A stretch of 64,000 bases of DNA. It comes from Ideonella alba (GTDB lineage Bacteria; Pseudomonadota; Gammaproteobacteria; Burkholderiales; Burkholderiaceae_C). The translations under genes and the position numbers were made by a program. Shown in pieces: positions 27,274-36,155 of the stretch. The notes below the pieces were generated by a model, which was not told the DNA's origin, did no database searches, and worked only from the letters and a program-made list of their open reading frames with translations. The stretch is taken from positions 372,001 to 436,000 of the forward strand of contig NZ_JAGQDF010000003.1 of NCBI RefSeq assembly GCF_018069875.1, given 5' to 3'. Every line of letters begins with the position of its first letter. Positions within the stretch are counted from its first letter, which is position 1.

Positions 27274-28089
27274 ATGAGCCTGTCGGCGGTCAACCAGGTC
27301 CTGAAGCGGCGCACGCCCTGGCAGATCCAGAAGGCCGTGGTCTTCGCGCTGGTGATGCGCGAGCTCAAGACCCGCTTCGGCGGTCACTGGACCGGCGTGT
27401 TCTGGATGTTCGCCGAGCCGATCGCCGAGCTGATGATGTTCCTGTGGATGAACACCGCCATCCGCGGCCGCATCTCGCGCGACGGCTACGACTTCATCAT
27501 CTTCCTGCTCGCCGGCGCCACCGGCTTCCGGATGTTCCGCGCACTGTGGGGCCGGCTCAGCCACGCGGCCGCGGCCAACCGGGGCCTGTTCGGCTTCAAG
27601 CAGGTCAAGCCGATGGATGCCTTCGTCGCCCGCACCCTGCTGTACGTGGCCATGGAGGTTGCGATCTTCCTGATGACCGCCCTGCTGCTGGCGCGCATGG
27701 GCTACGGCCCCTTGATTCCCCGGGACATCCTGGCCTTCATGGGCGTGCTGATCCTGTTCGTGCTGCAGGGGTTGTCACTGGGCATCATGTTTGCGGTGCT
27801 GCTGGACCTGGCGCCGCGCCTGGACCTGGTCACCTCGGTGCTGACGATGCCGCTGATGGTCATCTCCGGCGTGATCTTCCAGCTGCATGACCTGCCGCCC
27901 GCAGTCATCCAGTGGCTGCTCTACAACCCGCTGCTGCACCTGGTCGAGATGTCGCGGCTGGCCTACCTGCCCACCTACCGGCCGCTGCAGGGCGCGAACA
28001 TCTACTACCCGATGATGTGGGTGATCGTGACCACCACGCTGGCCCTGATGCTGTACCGCTGGCGCCATCGTCAGCTGATCGCCTCGTGA
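27274..28089 (+). CDS. kpsM: Capsule export ABC transporter permease
   Basis: The 271-residue inner-membrane protein has about six hydrophobic segments from residue 38 onward. It shows the ABC-2 permease features of KpsM/Wzm: an N-terminal amphipathic stretch (IQKAVVFALVMRELKTRFGG), then FWMFAEPIAELMMFLWMNTA, and a late IYYPMMWVIVTTTLALMLYR. It forms the membrane channel that passes the lipid-linked capsule polymer out of the cytoplasm, driven by the ATPase encoded next. A GGGGGG purine run about seven bases before the ATG serves as ribosome-binding site. It is followed seven bases later by kpsT. Confidence 0.93.
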   Translation: MSLSAVNQVLKRRTPWQIQKAVVFALVMRELKTRFGGHWTGVFWMFAEPIAELMMFLWMNTAIRGRISRDGYDFIIFLLAGATGFRMFRALWGRLSHAAAANRGLFGFKQVKPMDAFVARTLLYVAMEVAIFLMTALLLARMGYGPLIPRDILAFMGVLILFVLQGLSLGIMFAVLLDLAPRLDLVTSVLTMPLMVISGVIFQLHDLPPAVIQWLLYNPLLHLVEMSRLAYLPTYRPLQGANIYYPMMWVIVTTTLALMLYRWRHRQLIAS

Positions 28090-28096
28090 GCGTCGG

Positions 28097-28777
28097 ATGA
28101 TCGAGCTCGTCAACCTCACCAAGTACTACCCCACCCCGCAGGGGCGCTACTACGTCTTCCGCGACCTGAATTTCACCTTCCCGGACGGCGTCAGCATCGG
28201 CCTGATGGGGCGCAACGGCGCCGGCAAGTCGACCCTGATGCGCATGATGGGCGGGCTGGATTCGCCCGACAGCGGCGAGGTCCGCACCAACAACAGCATC
28301 TCCTGGCCGGTGGGCTTCGGCTCGGGCTTCCAGGGCTCGCTCAGCGCCCGTGACAACGTGCGCTTCGTCTGCCGCGTCTACGGCGCCCATGGCGAGGCGA
28401 TGCGCGAGCGCGTGCGCTTCGTCGAGGAGTTCGCCGAGATCGGCCGCTTCTTCGACATGCCACTCAAGACCCTGTCCTCCGGCATGCGAGGACGGGTCAG
28501 CTTCGGGCTGAGCATGGCCTTCGCCTTCGACTACTACCTGGTCGACGAGGGCATGGCCGCGGGCGACCCGATCTTCCGCAAGAAGGCCCATGCCGCCTTC
28601 AAGGAGCGCGTCAGCCGGGCCAACCTGATCCTGGTGTCGCACAACATCAAGGACATCCAGGACCTGTGTGACGTCGTCGTCATCCTCGAGGGCGGTGCCG
28701 TCACGCTCTATGAAGACGTCGCCGAAGGCCTGAAGGTCTACCAGAACATGAAATCGCCTGCGGCGACACCTCGCTGA
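28097..28777 (+). CDS. kpsT: Capsule export ABC transporter ATPase
   Basis: The 226-residue ATPase has Walker A GLMGRNGAGKSTLMRMMGG near residues 37–55, the signature LSSGMRGRVSFGLSMAFAF, Walker B YYLVDEGMAAGD and the switch histidine in LILVSHN. This is KpsT/Wzt-like without the extra C-terminal polymer-binding domain, as in group 2 capsule systems. It powers KpsM. Its stop overlaps the start of the next gene by one base. Confidence 0.95.
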   Translation: MIELVNLTKYYPTPQGRYYVFRDLNFTFPDGVSIGLMGRNGAGKSTLMRMMGGLDSPDSGEVRTNNSISWPVGFGSGFQGSLSARDNVRFVCRVYGAHGEAMRERVRFVEEFAEIGRFFDMPLKTLSSGMRGRVSFGLSMAFAFDYYLVDEGMAAGDPIFRKKAHAAFKERVSRANLILVSHNIKDIQDLCDVVVILEGGAVTLYEDVAEGLKVYQNMKSPAATPR

Positions 28778-29904
28778 TGAACATCCTCAAGATCCTCAAC
28801 CCGCGCGTCGTCGCCCTGCTGACGCTGGTGCTGCCGACGGCGCTGGGCACCGTCTACTACGCCGGCCTGGCCGCCGACCGCTACGTCAGCCACGCCGTGG
28901 TCGGCGTCAAGGACACCAGCGACGGCGGCTCCTCCGGCGGCAGCGGGGGCCTGGCCGGCGCTGCGTCCATGCTGCTGGGCGGCGGCGGCTCACCCACCTC
29001 GCTGGGCGACACCTTCTATCTGCAGAACTACATCCTGTCGATGGATCTGCTGAACAAGCTGGACGCCCGCCTGAAGCTGCGCGAGCACTACAGCCACTCC
29101 GGCCTGGACCCGATCTACCGCGTCTGGAGCTGGACCACCCAGGAGTCCTTCCTGGACTTCTACCGCAATCGGGTGGAGATCACGCGCGACGACTACTCCG
29201 GCCTGCTGACCATTGACGTGCAGGGTTTCGAGCCACGCTTCGCCCAGGCCCTGGCCCAGGGCATCCTGCAGGAGAGCGAAGCCTTCATCAACGAGTACTC
29301 GCACCGCATCGCGCGCGAGAAGATGCGCTTCGCCGAGGGCGAGCTGCAGGACACGCGCAAGCGCCTGGAGAAGGCCAAGCAGGAGGTGGCCACCTTCCAG
29401 ACCACCTACAAGCTGCTCGACCCCGGCTCGCAGGCCGCCGCCGCCAGCTCCCTGACGGCCGGCCTGCAGGCCCGGCTGGCGCAGCAGGAAGCCGACCTGC
29501 GCGCCGCGCTGGCCATCATGCAGGACGACTCCTTCCAGGTGCGCACGCTGCGCGCCCAGCTGGCCGCCACCCGCGCCCAGCTCGAGTCCGAGCGCCTGCG
29601 CACCACCGGGGCCAGCGTCGACAGCGCCCAGCTGCCGGCCCTGAACATCAAGTTCCAGGAGCTGCTGGCCACGGCCGTCTTCGCCGAGGAGACCCACAAG
29701 GCCTCGCTGATGGCCTACGAGCACGCGCGCCTCGAGGCCTCGCGCAAGCTCAAGACGGTGGTCGTCATCGAACCCCCCACGCTGCCCCAGGAAGCGCTCT
29801 ACCCGCGCCGCATCTACAACCTGCTGACCGTGATCGCCCTGGCCGTCATGGCCTACCTGATCATGCGCCTGACCCTGGCCACGATCCGCGAGCACCAGGA
29901 CTGA
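28777..29904 (+). CDS. kpsE: Capsule export inner-membrane protein, polysaccharide co-polymerase type
   Basis: The 375-residue protein has one membrane helix near the N-terminus (VVALLTLVLPTALGTVYYAG) and one at the C-terminus (YNLLTVIALAVMAYLIMRLT). Between them is a long periplasmic domain with coiled-coil character at about residues 180–300 (KMRFAEGELQDTRKRLEKAK). This is the KpsE/BexC plan. KpsE bridges the ABC transporter and the outer-membrane KpsD. A Gly/Ser-rich insert (DGGSSGGSGGLAGAA, about residues 49–63) is unusual for the family. It is followed three bases later by kpsD. Confidence 0.92.
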   Translation: MNILKILNPRVVALLTLVLPTALGTVYYAGLAADRYVSHAVVGVKDTSDGGSSGGSGGLAGAASMLLGGGGSPTSLGDTFYLQNYILSMDLLNKLDARLKLREHYSHSGLDPIYRVWSWTTQESFLDFYRNRVEITRDDYSGLLTIDVQGFEPRFAQALAQGILQESEAFINEYSHRIAREKMRFAEGELQDTRKRLEKAKQEVATFQTTYKLLDPGSQAAAASSLTAGLQARLAQQEADLRAALAIMQDDSFQVRTLRAQLAATRAQLESERLRTTGASVDSAQLPALNIKFQELLATAVFAEETHKASLMAYEHARLEASRKLKTVVVIEPPTLPQEALYPRRIYNLLTVIALAVMAYLIMRLTLATIREHQD

Positions 29905-29907
29905 CCC

Positions 29908-31623
29908 ATGAAGAACCGTCTCCACATCGCCCTGTCGCTGCCGCTGGTCCTGCTGGCCCTGCTGGGTCAGCCCCTGGCGCAGGCCCAGGCGCCCGCGGCG
30001 GCGTCTGCGTCTGCGCCGGCGCCGACCGCCCCCGCACCGTCCCTGGTCATCGTGCCGCCGACGACCGCACCGGCGCCGGCCACGCCGGCCACCACCGCCA
30101 CCGTGCCGCTGGCGCCGCTGCCCATCGATCCGGCCACCAGCCTCAAGCCGGTGGTCTTCGGCTCGCAGATGTTCACCGGCCGCTTCGCCCAGCAGACCTT
30201 CAGCGGTTTCAACCCCGACTACCAGATCGCCGTGGGCGACCGGCTGATGGTGCGCATGTGGGGCGCGCAGGTCTACGAGGCCTACCAGACCGTTGACCCG
30301 CAGGGCAACATCTTCGTGCCCAATGTCGGCCCGGTGGCCGTGCTGGGCGTGCGCAACACTGACCTCAACCGCCAGGTCGAGGAAGCGGTCAAGCGCGTCT
30401 TCCGCTCCAATGTCGGCACCTACGCGACGCTGGATTCGGCCCAGCCGGTCAAGCTCTTCGTTACCGGCTTCGTGCGCGCGCCGGGCCTGTATGCCGGCCT
30501 GTCGTCCGACTCGGTGCTGGCCTACCTCGATCGCGCCGGCGGCATCGACCCCGAGCGCGGCAGCTACCTCAACGTGCAGGTGCTGCGCGCCGGGCGCACC
30601 CGGGCGACGATCGACCTCTACCGCTTCCTGCTCGACGGCGTGATCGAGCGCCCGCAGCTGCAGGACGGCGACACCATCGTCGTGCAGCCGCGCCGCCACA
30701 CCGTCACCGTCACCGGCGAGGCGCAGAACCCCTACCTGTTCGAGATCCGCCAAAGCACCATCCCCGCCACCGACCTGCTGCGCTACGCCGTGCCCAAGCC
30801 CTCGGCCACCCACCTCAGCGTGGTGCGCAACACCGGCGTCGAGCTGAAGAGCGAATACCACGCGATCGGCAAGGCCGAACAGGTGATGGTGCAGTCGGGT
30901 GACCTGGTCACGCTGACCGCCGACAAGTACCCCACCACGCTGCTGGTGCGTGTGGAAGGCGCGCAGCGCGGCGAGCGCTCGATCGTGCTGCCCAACGGGG
31001 CCTCGCTGAAGGACCTGATCGCCCGGCTGAACCCCTCGCCGCAGGCCAACATGGCCGGGCTGCAGCTCTACCGCAAGTCGGTGCAGGCGCGCCAGAAGCA
31101 GACGCTGGAGGTGGCGCTGCGCAACCTCGAGACCTCGGCCCTGACGGCACGCTCCACCACCGCCGAGGAAGCCGCGCTGCGCAAGACCGAGGCCGACCTG
31201 ATGCTGGCCTTCGTCGAGCGCGCCCGCAACGTGCAGCCGCTGGGTCAGGTGGTGCTGGCCGACCGTGAATCGGCCGACACGCTGCTGCTGGAAGACGGCG
31301 ACGTGGTCAACGTGCCCGAGTCCAAGAACCTGGTGCTGGTCAGCGGCGAGGTGCTGTTCCCCAACGCCCTGGTCTACAGCCAGAAGGCCTCGGTCACCGA
31401 CTATGTCGACCTGGCCGGCGGCTTCACTCAGAAGGCCGACACCTCCAAGGTGCTGGTGCTGCGCGCCAACGGCAGCGTGGCGCCGTCCGGCAGCACCCCG
31501 GGCCCGGGCGACGAGATCATGGTCCTGCCCAAGATCGACTCGAAGAACGTCGAGGTGGCCCGCGGCCTCACGCAGATCATTTACCAGATCGCCATCGCGG
31601 CGAAGGTGGCGCTGGGCCTGTAA
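29908..31623 (+). CDS. kpsD: Capsule polysaccharide export outer-membrane protein
   Basis: The 571-residue precursor has a signal peptide (ALSLPLVLLALLGQPLAQAQ) and an Ala/Pro-rich linker (residues about 27–75). A poly_export domain begins NPDYQIAVGDRLMVRMWGAQ, followed by SLBB-like repeats (VKLFVTGFVRAPGLYAGLSS, NLVLVSGEVLFPNALVYSQK). KpsD forms the outer-membrane gate of ABC-dependent capsule export with KpsE. No lipobox cysteine follows the signal peptide, consistent with KpsD rather than Wza. It is the last gene of the kps unit, with a strong terminator 30 bases beyond the stop. Confidence 0.93.
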   Translation: MKNRLHIALSLPLVLLALLGQPLAQAQAPAAASASAPAPTAPAPSLVIVPPTTAPAPATPATTATVPLAPLPIDPATSLKPVVFGSQMFTGRFAQQTFSGFNPDYQIAVGDRLMVRMWGAQVYEAYQTVDPQGNIFVPNVGPVAVLGVRNTDLNRQVEEAVKRVFRSNVGTYATLDSAQPVKLFVTGFVRAPGLYAGLSSDSVLAYLDRAGGIDPERGSYLNVQVLRAGRTRATIDLYRFLLDGVIERPQLQDGDTIVVQPRRHTVTVTGEAQNPYLFEIRQSTIPATDLLRYAVPKPSATHLSVVRNTGVELKSEYHAIGKAEQVMVQSGDLVTLTADKYPTTLLVRVEGAQRGERSIVLPNGASLKDLIARLNPSPQANMAGLQLYRKSVQARQKQTLEVALRNLETSALTARSTTAEEAALRKTEADLMLAFVERARNVQPLGQVVLADRESADTLLLEDGDVVNVPESKNLVLVSGEVLFPNALVYSQKASVTDYVDLAGGFTQKADTSKVLVLRANGSVAPSGSTPGPGDEIMVLPKIDSKNVEVARGLTQIIYQIAIAAKVALGL

Positions 31624-31652
31624 GCCGCGCCCTCCCAGACCCCCGCCTGACC

Positions 31653-31688
31653 AGGGCGCCGGACGCGAGTCCGGCGCCCTTTGTCTTT
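31653..31688 (+). terminator. Rho-independent terminator after kpsD
   Basis: A perfect twelve-base stem (AGGGCGCCGGAC at 31653–31664, complement at 31669–31680) with loop GCGA is followed by TTGTCTTT. It closes the glycosyltransferase–kpsMTED transcript. Confidence 0.93.
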
Positions 31689-31889
31689 GGATCAGCCCCT
31701 TGGCAGGGGCGCATTCCCCCGATTCAGTCGCTGCTGCTGTTGTCGTGATCGGCGGCAGCGCTGCGAACTTGAGCGGCAACAGCGCCAGAAAGGTCCCCCA
31801 CACACGCCTCAACGGCGAAGCCCAGCCCTCCGAAACCCAGGCCATGCGCCGCGCAGCACGCGCCGCGCGCCACCAGCCGAGGTTTCGCG

Positions 31890-33284
31890 ATGTCTGTCTC
31901 CGTCACTCCTGTCCGCGGTGCCCTGCCGGCCCGTCCCCTTCATGCCCTCAGTCTGCTGGCCATGGCCGCAGCCCTCAGCGCCTGCGGCGGCGGCGGTGGT
32001 GGCAGCAGCACCGACACCGGCGGCAACGTCGACCAGCCTCAGGGCGGCGGCGGCGGCACCACCACGATCGACGCGCTGTCCAGCGGCACCGGCGTGTTCC
32101 ACTTCAAGGTGGGCGCCACGCTGGCCACCGACACCGGCCTGAAGGGCGCCACCGGTGGCAGCACCTACGCGGCCTGGAACCCGGCGAGCAGCAACAAGCT
32201 GCTGTCGGCCGGCCTGAAGGTCACCTTCTTCGGCAAGGCCAGCGGCTGCCCCACGACGCGTGACGGCCCGGTCGGCGCCGGCGAGGCGCGCGACCTGGGC
32301 GTGGCGGCGGCGGCGGCGGCGATCAGCAGCAGCGCCTCGACGCTGTGGCGCTGGGCCCCCTCCGGCCAGTCCAGCGGCTGCAACAGCGCCTCCAAGGTGC
32401 TCAGCGGGCCGTCGATCACCTACCTGAACCCCACCGACACCACCGGCGGCCTGGCCATGTACACGCATGCCGGCCCGCGCAGCGACGGCAGCAACGGCCT
32501 GGTCGACGCCTATGGCTCCGACGGCCAGGACGGCAAGGGCAGCAACGCCCACATCATCGGCACCTTCTCGTCCTTCCGGCAGAACTGGAGCAGCAGCTCG
32601 GCCATCAAGCCCTGGGTGGGCCTGAAGTCCACCGCGCAGCAGGCCGCCGCGCGGGTGGTGGCCACGCTGGGCGTGGGCGCCGCCGACCTGGGCGCCGACG
32701 TGACCGGCCAGACCATCCAGGCCAAGCAGCAGATCGACGTCAGCTTCATCAACACCCAGTGCATGGCCGAGGGCTACAGCGCCAAGCGCCCGTGCCAGCT
32801 GCAGTACCTGTTCAACACCGCGATCTACCGCTACGGCGTGACCGACTGGTCCAGCGTCGGCTGGTTCCAGGAAGGCAGCGTCTGGTTCGACCCGGCGCAG
32901 GGCGGCGTGCCGGTGATCGACGGTCCGGTCAAGGCCTCGGGCCAGACCGTGGTGGACGGCACCAGCGGCCTGGCGCTGTTCAGCTCCAAGGGCGACGCCA
33001 CGCAGCACGGCAGCTTCAGCGGCAAGACCTTCGACCTGCGCATCAGCTTCACCCAGCTGCAGAACGTGCTGCGGGTGATCTCGGGTCGCAAGGCCGGCGT
33101 GGCGCCGGCCGATGTCAGCGACGACCTGCTCGCCGCCGACTGGGGCACGCGCTGGAACGATCCGAGCGCCTGGGCGCTGCTCAGCACGGCCGTGGGTCAG
33201 GAGATCTACAACCCCGAGTCGCAGCAGCGCACCGTCAGCATCGGCGGCAACCTCAAGCAGCTCTACGTGGCGCCGCAGTCCTGA
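31890..33284 (+). CDS. Secreted lipoprotein of unknown function (paralogue 1)
   Basis: The 464-residue protein has a lipoprotein signal ending LLAMAAALSACGGG (lipobox LSAC, Cys at about residue 32) and then a Gly/Ser/Thr-rich linker to about 60. The mature domain is beta-rich with conserved-looking stretches LKVTFFGKASGCPT, WRWAPSGQSSGCNS, QLQYLFNTAIYRYGVTDWSS and WFQEGSVWFDPAQGGVPVID. It is homologous to the protein encoded head-on at 33,285–34,544. No known catalytic family is recognised. The position just after kpsD suggests a surface protein that meets the capsule, but this is inference. A GAGG ribosome-binding site precedes the ATG. The terminator upstream implies its own promoter in 31,689–31,889, which was not located. 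Confidence 0.75.
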   Translation: MSVSVTPVRGALPARPLHALSLLAMAAALSACGGGGGGSSTDTGGNVDQPQGGGGGTTTIDALSSGTGVFHFKVGATLATDTGLKGATGGSTYAAWNPASSNKLLSAGLKVTFFGKASGCPTTRDGPVGAGEARDLGVAAAAAAISSSASTLWRWAPSGQSSGCNSASKVLSGPSITYLNPTDTTGGLAMYTHAGPRSDGSNGLVDAYGSDGQDGKGSNAHIIGTFSSFRQNWSSSSAIKPWVGLKSTAQQAAARVVATLGVGAADLGADVTGQTIQAKQQIDVSFINTQCMAEGYSAKRPCQLQYLFNTAIYRYGVTDWSSVGWFQEGSVWFDPAQGGVPVIDGPVKASGQTVVDGTSGLALFSSKGDATQHGSFSGKTFDLRISFTQLQNVLRVISGRKAGVAPADVSDDLLAADWGTRWNDPSAWALLSTAVGQEIYNPESQQRTVSIGGNLKQLYVAPQS

Positions 33285-34544
33285 TCAGCGCGGCAGGCTG
33301 CTGATCTCCAGCAGCCGCAGCTGGCCACCGATCGCGGCGGTCTCGCGGCCGCCGCGGTTGTAGGCCTCCTGGCCGACGTTCACATCCAGCAGCACCCAGG
33401 CCTCGGGGCGGTTCCAGTCGGGGCCGAACTCGGCCTCCAGCTCCTCGGCGCGCAGGTTCTCGGGCGCGCGCCGCAGCTGACGCCCGACAATCACCCGCTG
33501 CGCCGCCAGCAGGTCGCGAAAGCGCACCCGCAGGTCGAACAGCCGATCGGCGAAGGGCTGGTGCTGTGACGCCGCGCCCTCCGAGCGGTACAGCGGCAGC
33601 TGGCTGCCGGCGTCCAGTGCCACGCGCCCCGCCTCGCCCACCGGACCGTGCACCACCGGCATCGCGCCCTGGGCCGGGTCACCCATCACCGAGGCCTGCT
33701 GGAACCAGGCCACGCGCGACCAGTCACTCACGCCGCTGCGGTAGACCGCGGTGTTGAACAGGTACTGGATCTGGCACAGGCGCCGCTGGCCGGGGCGGTT
33801 CTCGCGCAGGCAGCGCGGGTTGATGACGGTCATCCCCAGCTGCTGCTTGACCTGCACCTCGCCTTCGGGCGTGCGCGCCGAGCCGGCCTGCACCTGGGCC
33901 ACGCCCTGGCGCGAGCGCAGCTGCAGCGTCGATTCGGAGCCGCCGGCCCAGGGGCGGAACGGGTCCGGCCCGTTCCAGGCCTGGCGGAAGTGCACGAAGC
34001 TGCCCTGGATGTAGGCGTTCGCGCCGGTGCGACCCTGGCCGCCGGGGCCGTAGGCCTTGAAGCGGGTCTGCGGGCCGCTGGTGCTGTACAGCCCCAGGCC
34101 GCCCTCGTCGGGGTCGGTGTTGAGCTGCGCGAAGGCCAGCTCGCCCGGCGCGTCATCCGCCGCGCTGCCGCGGCACAGCCGCGGCTCAGGCGCCGGCGCC
34201 CAGCGGTGGCGCTGGCCCTGGCGGCCCGGCGGCAGGCCGGTCAGCTCTGCCAGCTGGCGCCAGCGGGCGCCGTCAAAGGATTCCTGCAGCGGCCCGCCCT
34301 GCGGCGCCTCGGTGCCACCGGGGCAGCCGTCCAGCTCACCGAAGAACATCAGCTTCAGGCCCGGGCGCAGGATCGCGTCGGTCGGACCGCCGTTCCACGA
34401 GCGCCAGACGTCCGAGGTGGCCAGCCGCTGGTAATTGCCCGGCCCGAACAGCTGCAGCGTGGCGCCGGGGCGCTCCTGCGCCGCAGCGGCGCCGCACAGC
34501 GCCAGGCTGACGGTCAGGGCCAGCGGGCGCCGGGTGGGGGTCAT
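33285..34544 (-). CDS. Secreted protein of unknown function (paralogue 2)
   Basis: The 419-residue protein has a signal peptide (LALTVSLALCGAAAAQ) without a clear lipobox. The mature part parallels the convergent lipoprotein: LKLMFFGELDGCPGG, HRWAPAPEPRLCRG, AYIQGSFVHFRQAWNGPDPF, QIQYLFNTAVYRSGVSDWSR and WFQQASVMGDPAQGAMPVVH. The order and spacing of these blocks agree, so the pair arose by duplication. The start at 34544 overlaps the stop of the sulfotransferase gene by ATGA. A longer in-frame reading to 35342 is the shadow of that gene. Its stop codon abuts that of paralogue 1 (TGA|TCA). Function unknown; it is the last gene of the second HU-headed operon. Confidence 0.75.
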   Translation of the reverse strand: MTPTRRPLALTVSLALCGAAAAQERPGATLQLFGPGNYQRLATSDVWRSWNGGPTDAILRPGLKLMFFGELDGCPGGTEAPQGGPLQESFDGARWRQLAELTGLPPGRQGQRHRWAPAPEPRLCRGSAADDAPGELAFAQLNTDPDEGGLGLYSTSGPQTRFKAYGPGGQGRTGANAYIQGSFVHFRQAWNGPDPFRPWAGGSESTLQLRSRQGVAQVQAGSARTPEGEVQVKQQLGMTVINPRCLRENRPGQRRLCQIQYLFNTAVYRSGVSDWSRVAWFQQASVMGDPAQGAMPVVHGPVGEAGRVALDAGSQLPLYRSEGAASQHQPFADRLFDLRVRFRDLLAAQRVIVGRQLRRAPENLRAEELEAEFGPDWNRPEAWVLLDVNVGQEAYNRGGRETAAIGGQLRLLEISSLPR

Positions 34545-35332
34545 GCGGCGGGGCCGCCCAGGCGCTGGCGGTAGAGCGCGTAGAGCTCGTTGTCCATCTC
34601 GCACCAGGAGGCGATGCAGGCCATGGTCTCGTCCGAGGCGCCCAGCTCGCGCAGGCGCTGCACGCGCGAGGCCACCGGCAGGCCGTCGTTGACGTTGTTG
34701 CGGAACTCGCGCTCGGGCACGCTGCGCCCGGGCATGGCCAGGTCGCGGATGGTCTGGAACACGGCGGGCATCTCGTCCACCGTGAACACCCGGTCCAATT
34801 CGGCCAGGTTGGCGCGGGCCATGTCCATCAGCTGGGTGCGGCTGATCAGGCCACGGTTCTGCAGCCCGATCAGGCCGGTGCGTCCGCGGTAGGTGCGGCC
34901 GGCGAAGTAGTAGGTGTAGAAGTTGTCGTAGTGGTCGTTCAGGAAGTTGCGCAGGTGCGGCGGCCCGGCGAGGAAGTACTCGTTGGGCGACATCTCGGCC
35001 GCGGCGCGCATGCCGGTGTGCTGCGGCTTGGCGCGTTCCTGCGGCGACAGCGCCTCGCCCTGCTTGCGCAGGAAGAAGTAGAACGACAGGATGCGCTCCA
35101 TCGGATCGCGCAGGATCGTGAAGCGGTAGCTGGGCCCCTTCAGGCAGTCCAGCAGGCACCAGTCGAAGTGGCCCGAGAACACCTGGTAGCGGTTCAGCTC
35201 GGCGATGCTCATCGGCCGCAGCTGGTCGTTGACGCGGGCCGGGCAGATCACCGAGGGCTCGAACGCCGCCTCCAGGGCGGCATGCACCGACTGGCCGGCG
35301 GTCTTGGGAATGTGGAGAAAGACGACGCGCAT
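34541..35332 (-). CDS. Sulfotransferase-family protein
   Basis: The 263-residue protein opens MRVVFLHIPKTAGQSVHAAL, where PKTAGQS is the PAPS-binding loop. It continues with the 3'-phosphate motif YRFTILRDPMERILSFYFF near residue 75. It looks like the Sulfotransfer_2 group that modifies polysaccharides. It lies 47 bases after the acetyltransferase gene and overlaps the secreted-protein gene by four bases, so sulfation and acetylation of the same glycan are plausible. Five sulfotransferase-fold genes occur in this window. Confidence 0.83.
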   Translation of the reverse strand: MRVVFLHIPKTAGQSVHAALEAAFEPSVICPARVNDQLRPMSIAELNRYQVFSGHFDWCLLDCLKGPSYRFTILRDPMERILSFYFFLRKQGEALSPQERAKPQHTGMRAAAEMSPNEYFLAGPPHLRNFLNDHYDNFYTYYFAGRTYRGRTGLIGLQNRGLISRTQLMDMARANLAELDRVFTVDEMPAVFQTIRDLAMPGRSVPEREFRNNVNDGLPVASRVQRLRELGASDETMACIASWCEMDNELYALYRQRLGGPAA

Positions 35333-35379
35333 GGATCACCAAGCCGGCGGCCGACAGGGCCGCTCGGCGCAGAGGCCGA

Positions 35380-36111
35380 TCAGGTCAGCGAGGACAGCTG
35401 GATCTTCTCGGGCTGGTAGGTCTGCTTGCCATCGGCACGCAGCTGTTCGACGAAGTCGAGGAAGGCCGGGAACTGGTCGACCGGCGCGCCCTTGAGGTCC
35501 CAGGGCGCGAACTCCCACCAGCGGCTGCGCAGCATGCGCTCGACCCGCTTGTCGCGGAAGCGGTACTTCTTGACCACCGCCGGGCTGCCGGCCACCACCG
35601 CGTAGGGCGGCACGTCCTTGGTGACCACCGACATCGCCGCGATCACCGCGCCGTCGCCGATCGTCACGCCCGGCAGGATGAAGGCACCGTGGCCGATCCA
35701 GACATCGTTGCCGATGGTGGTGAGCTTGGCGGTCACCGGCGGCGCGGTGCGCGGGAAGTCCTTGCCCGGCTGCATCGTGTGGCCGTCGGGCGGCGGCATG
35801 TCCAGCACGCTCTTGAAGTCCTGGTAGAAGAACGGCGAGGTGCTGAACCAGTGCATCGGGTGCGGATGGCGGCCGATCTGCACGTTCTCGCCGAAGGAGC
35901 AGTAGCGGCCGATGCGGCAACCGAAGTAAAAGCCGCTGACCGCGTAGCTGAAGGCGCCCAGGTGCAGCGAGTGCGCCACCTGCATCCACTTCAGGCTGCA
36001 GGGCGGCTCGAAGACCACGTTGTCCGGCAGCGTCGCGCCGGGGGACAGCAGGGTCGACACGCCGCGAGCGGCCATCTTGTCGATGAGTCCCGAGGTGAGT
36101 TTGATCGGCAT
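35380..36111 (-). CDS. Hexapeptide-repeat acetyltransferase (CatB/Vat-like)
   Basis: The 243-residue protein has left-handed-helix hexapeptide repeats ([14 protein letters not shown] near residue 68; [20 protein letters not shown], then [15 protein letters not shown] near 135–170). It carries the typical [17 protein letters not shown] block, and the long loop with [16 protein letters not shown] contains the catalytic-type histidine. Such trimeric enzymes move acetyl from acetyl-CoA to sugars or, in the xenobiotic branch, to antibiotics. Context beside a sulfotransferase favours a sugar. A small hairpin (36,130–36,146) and a palindrome array precede it. Confidence 0.85.
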   Translation of the reverse strand: MPIKLTSGLIDKMAARGVSTLLSPGATLPDNVVFEPPCSLKWMQVAHSLHLGAFSYAVSGFYFGCRIGRYCSFGENVQIGRHPHPMHWFSTSPFFYQDFKSVLDMPPPDGHTMQPGKDFPRTAPPVTAKLTTIGNDVWIGHGAFILPGVTIGDGAVIAAMSVVTKDVPPYAVVAGSPAVVKKYRFRDKRVERMLRSRWWEFAPWDLKGAPVDQFPAFLDFVEQLRADGKQTYQPEKIQLSSLT

Positions 36112-36155
36112 GCGCGGACGGCAATGAGACGACGGCAGGGCCGTCGAGAAAGCAC

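Noticed and set aside
33285-35342. A 685-codon minus-strand frame that would fuse the secreted protein to upstream sequence
   Set aside because: The upstream 260 codons are a wrong-frame reading of the sulfotransferase gene. The signal peptide and ATGA overlap fix the start at 34544.
35380-36111. Hexapeptide acetyltransferase as a chloramphenicol/streptogramin resistance gene
   Set aside because: The fold is shared with CatB/Vat enzymes, but the coupling to a sulfotransferase and a secreted protein favours sugar modification.
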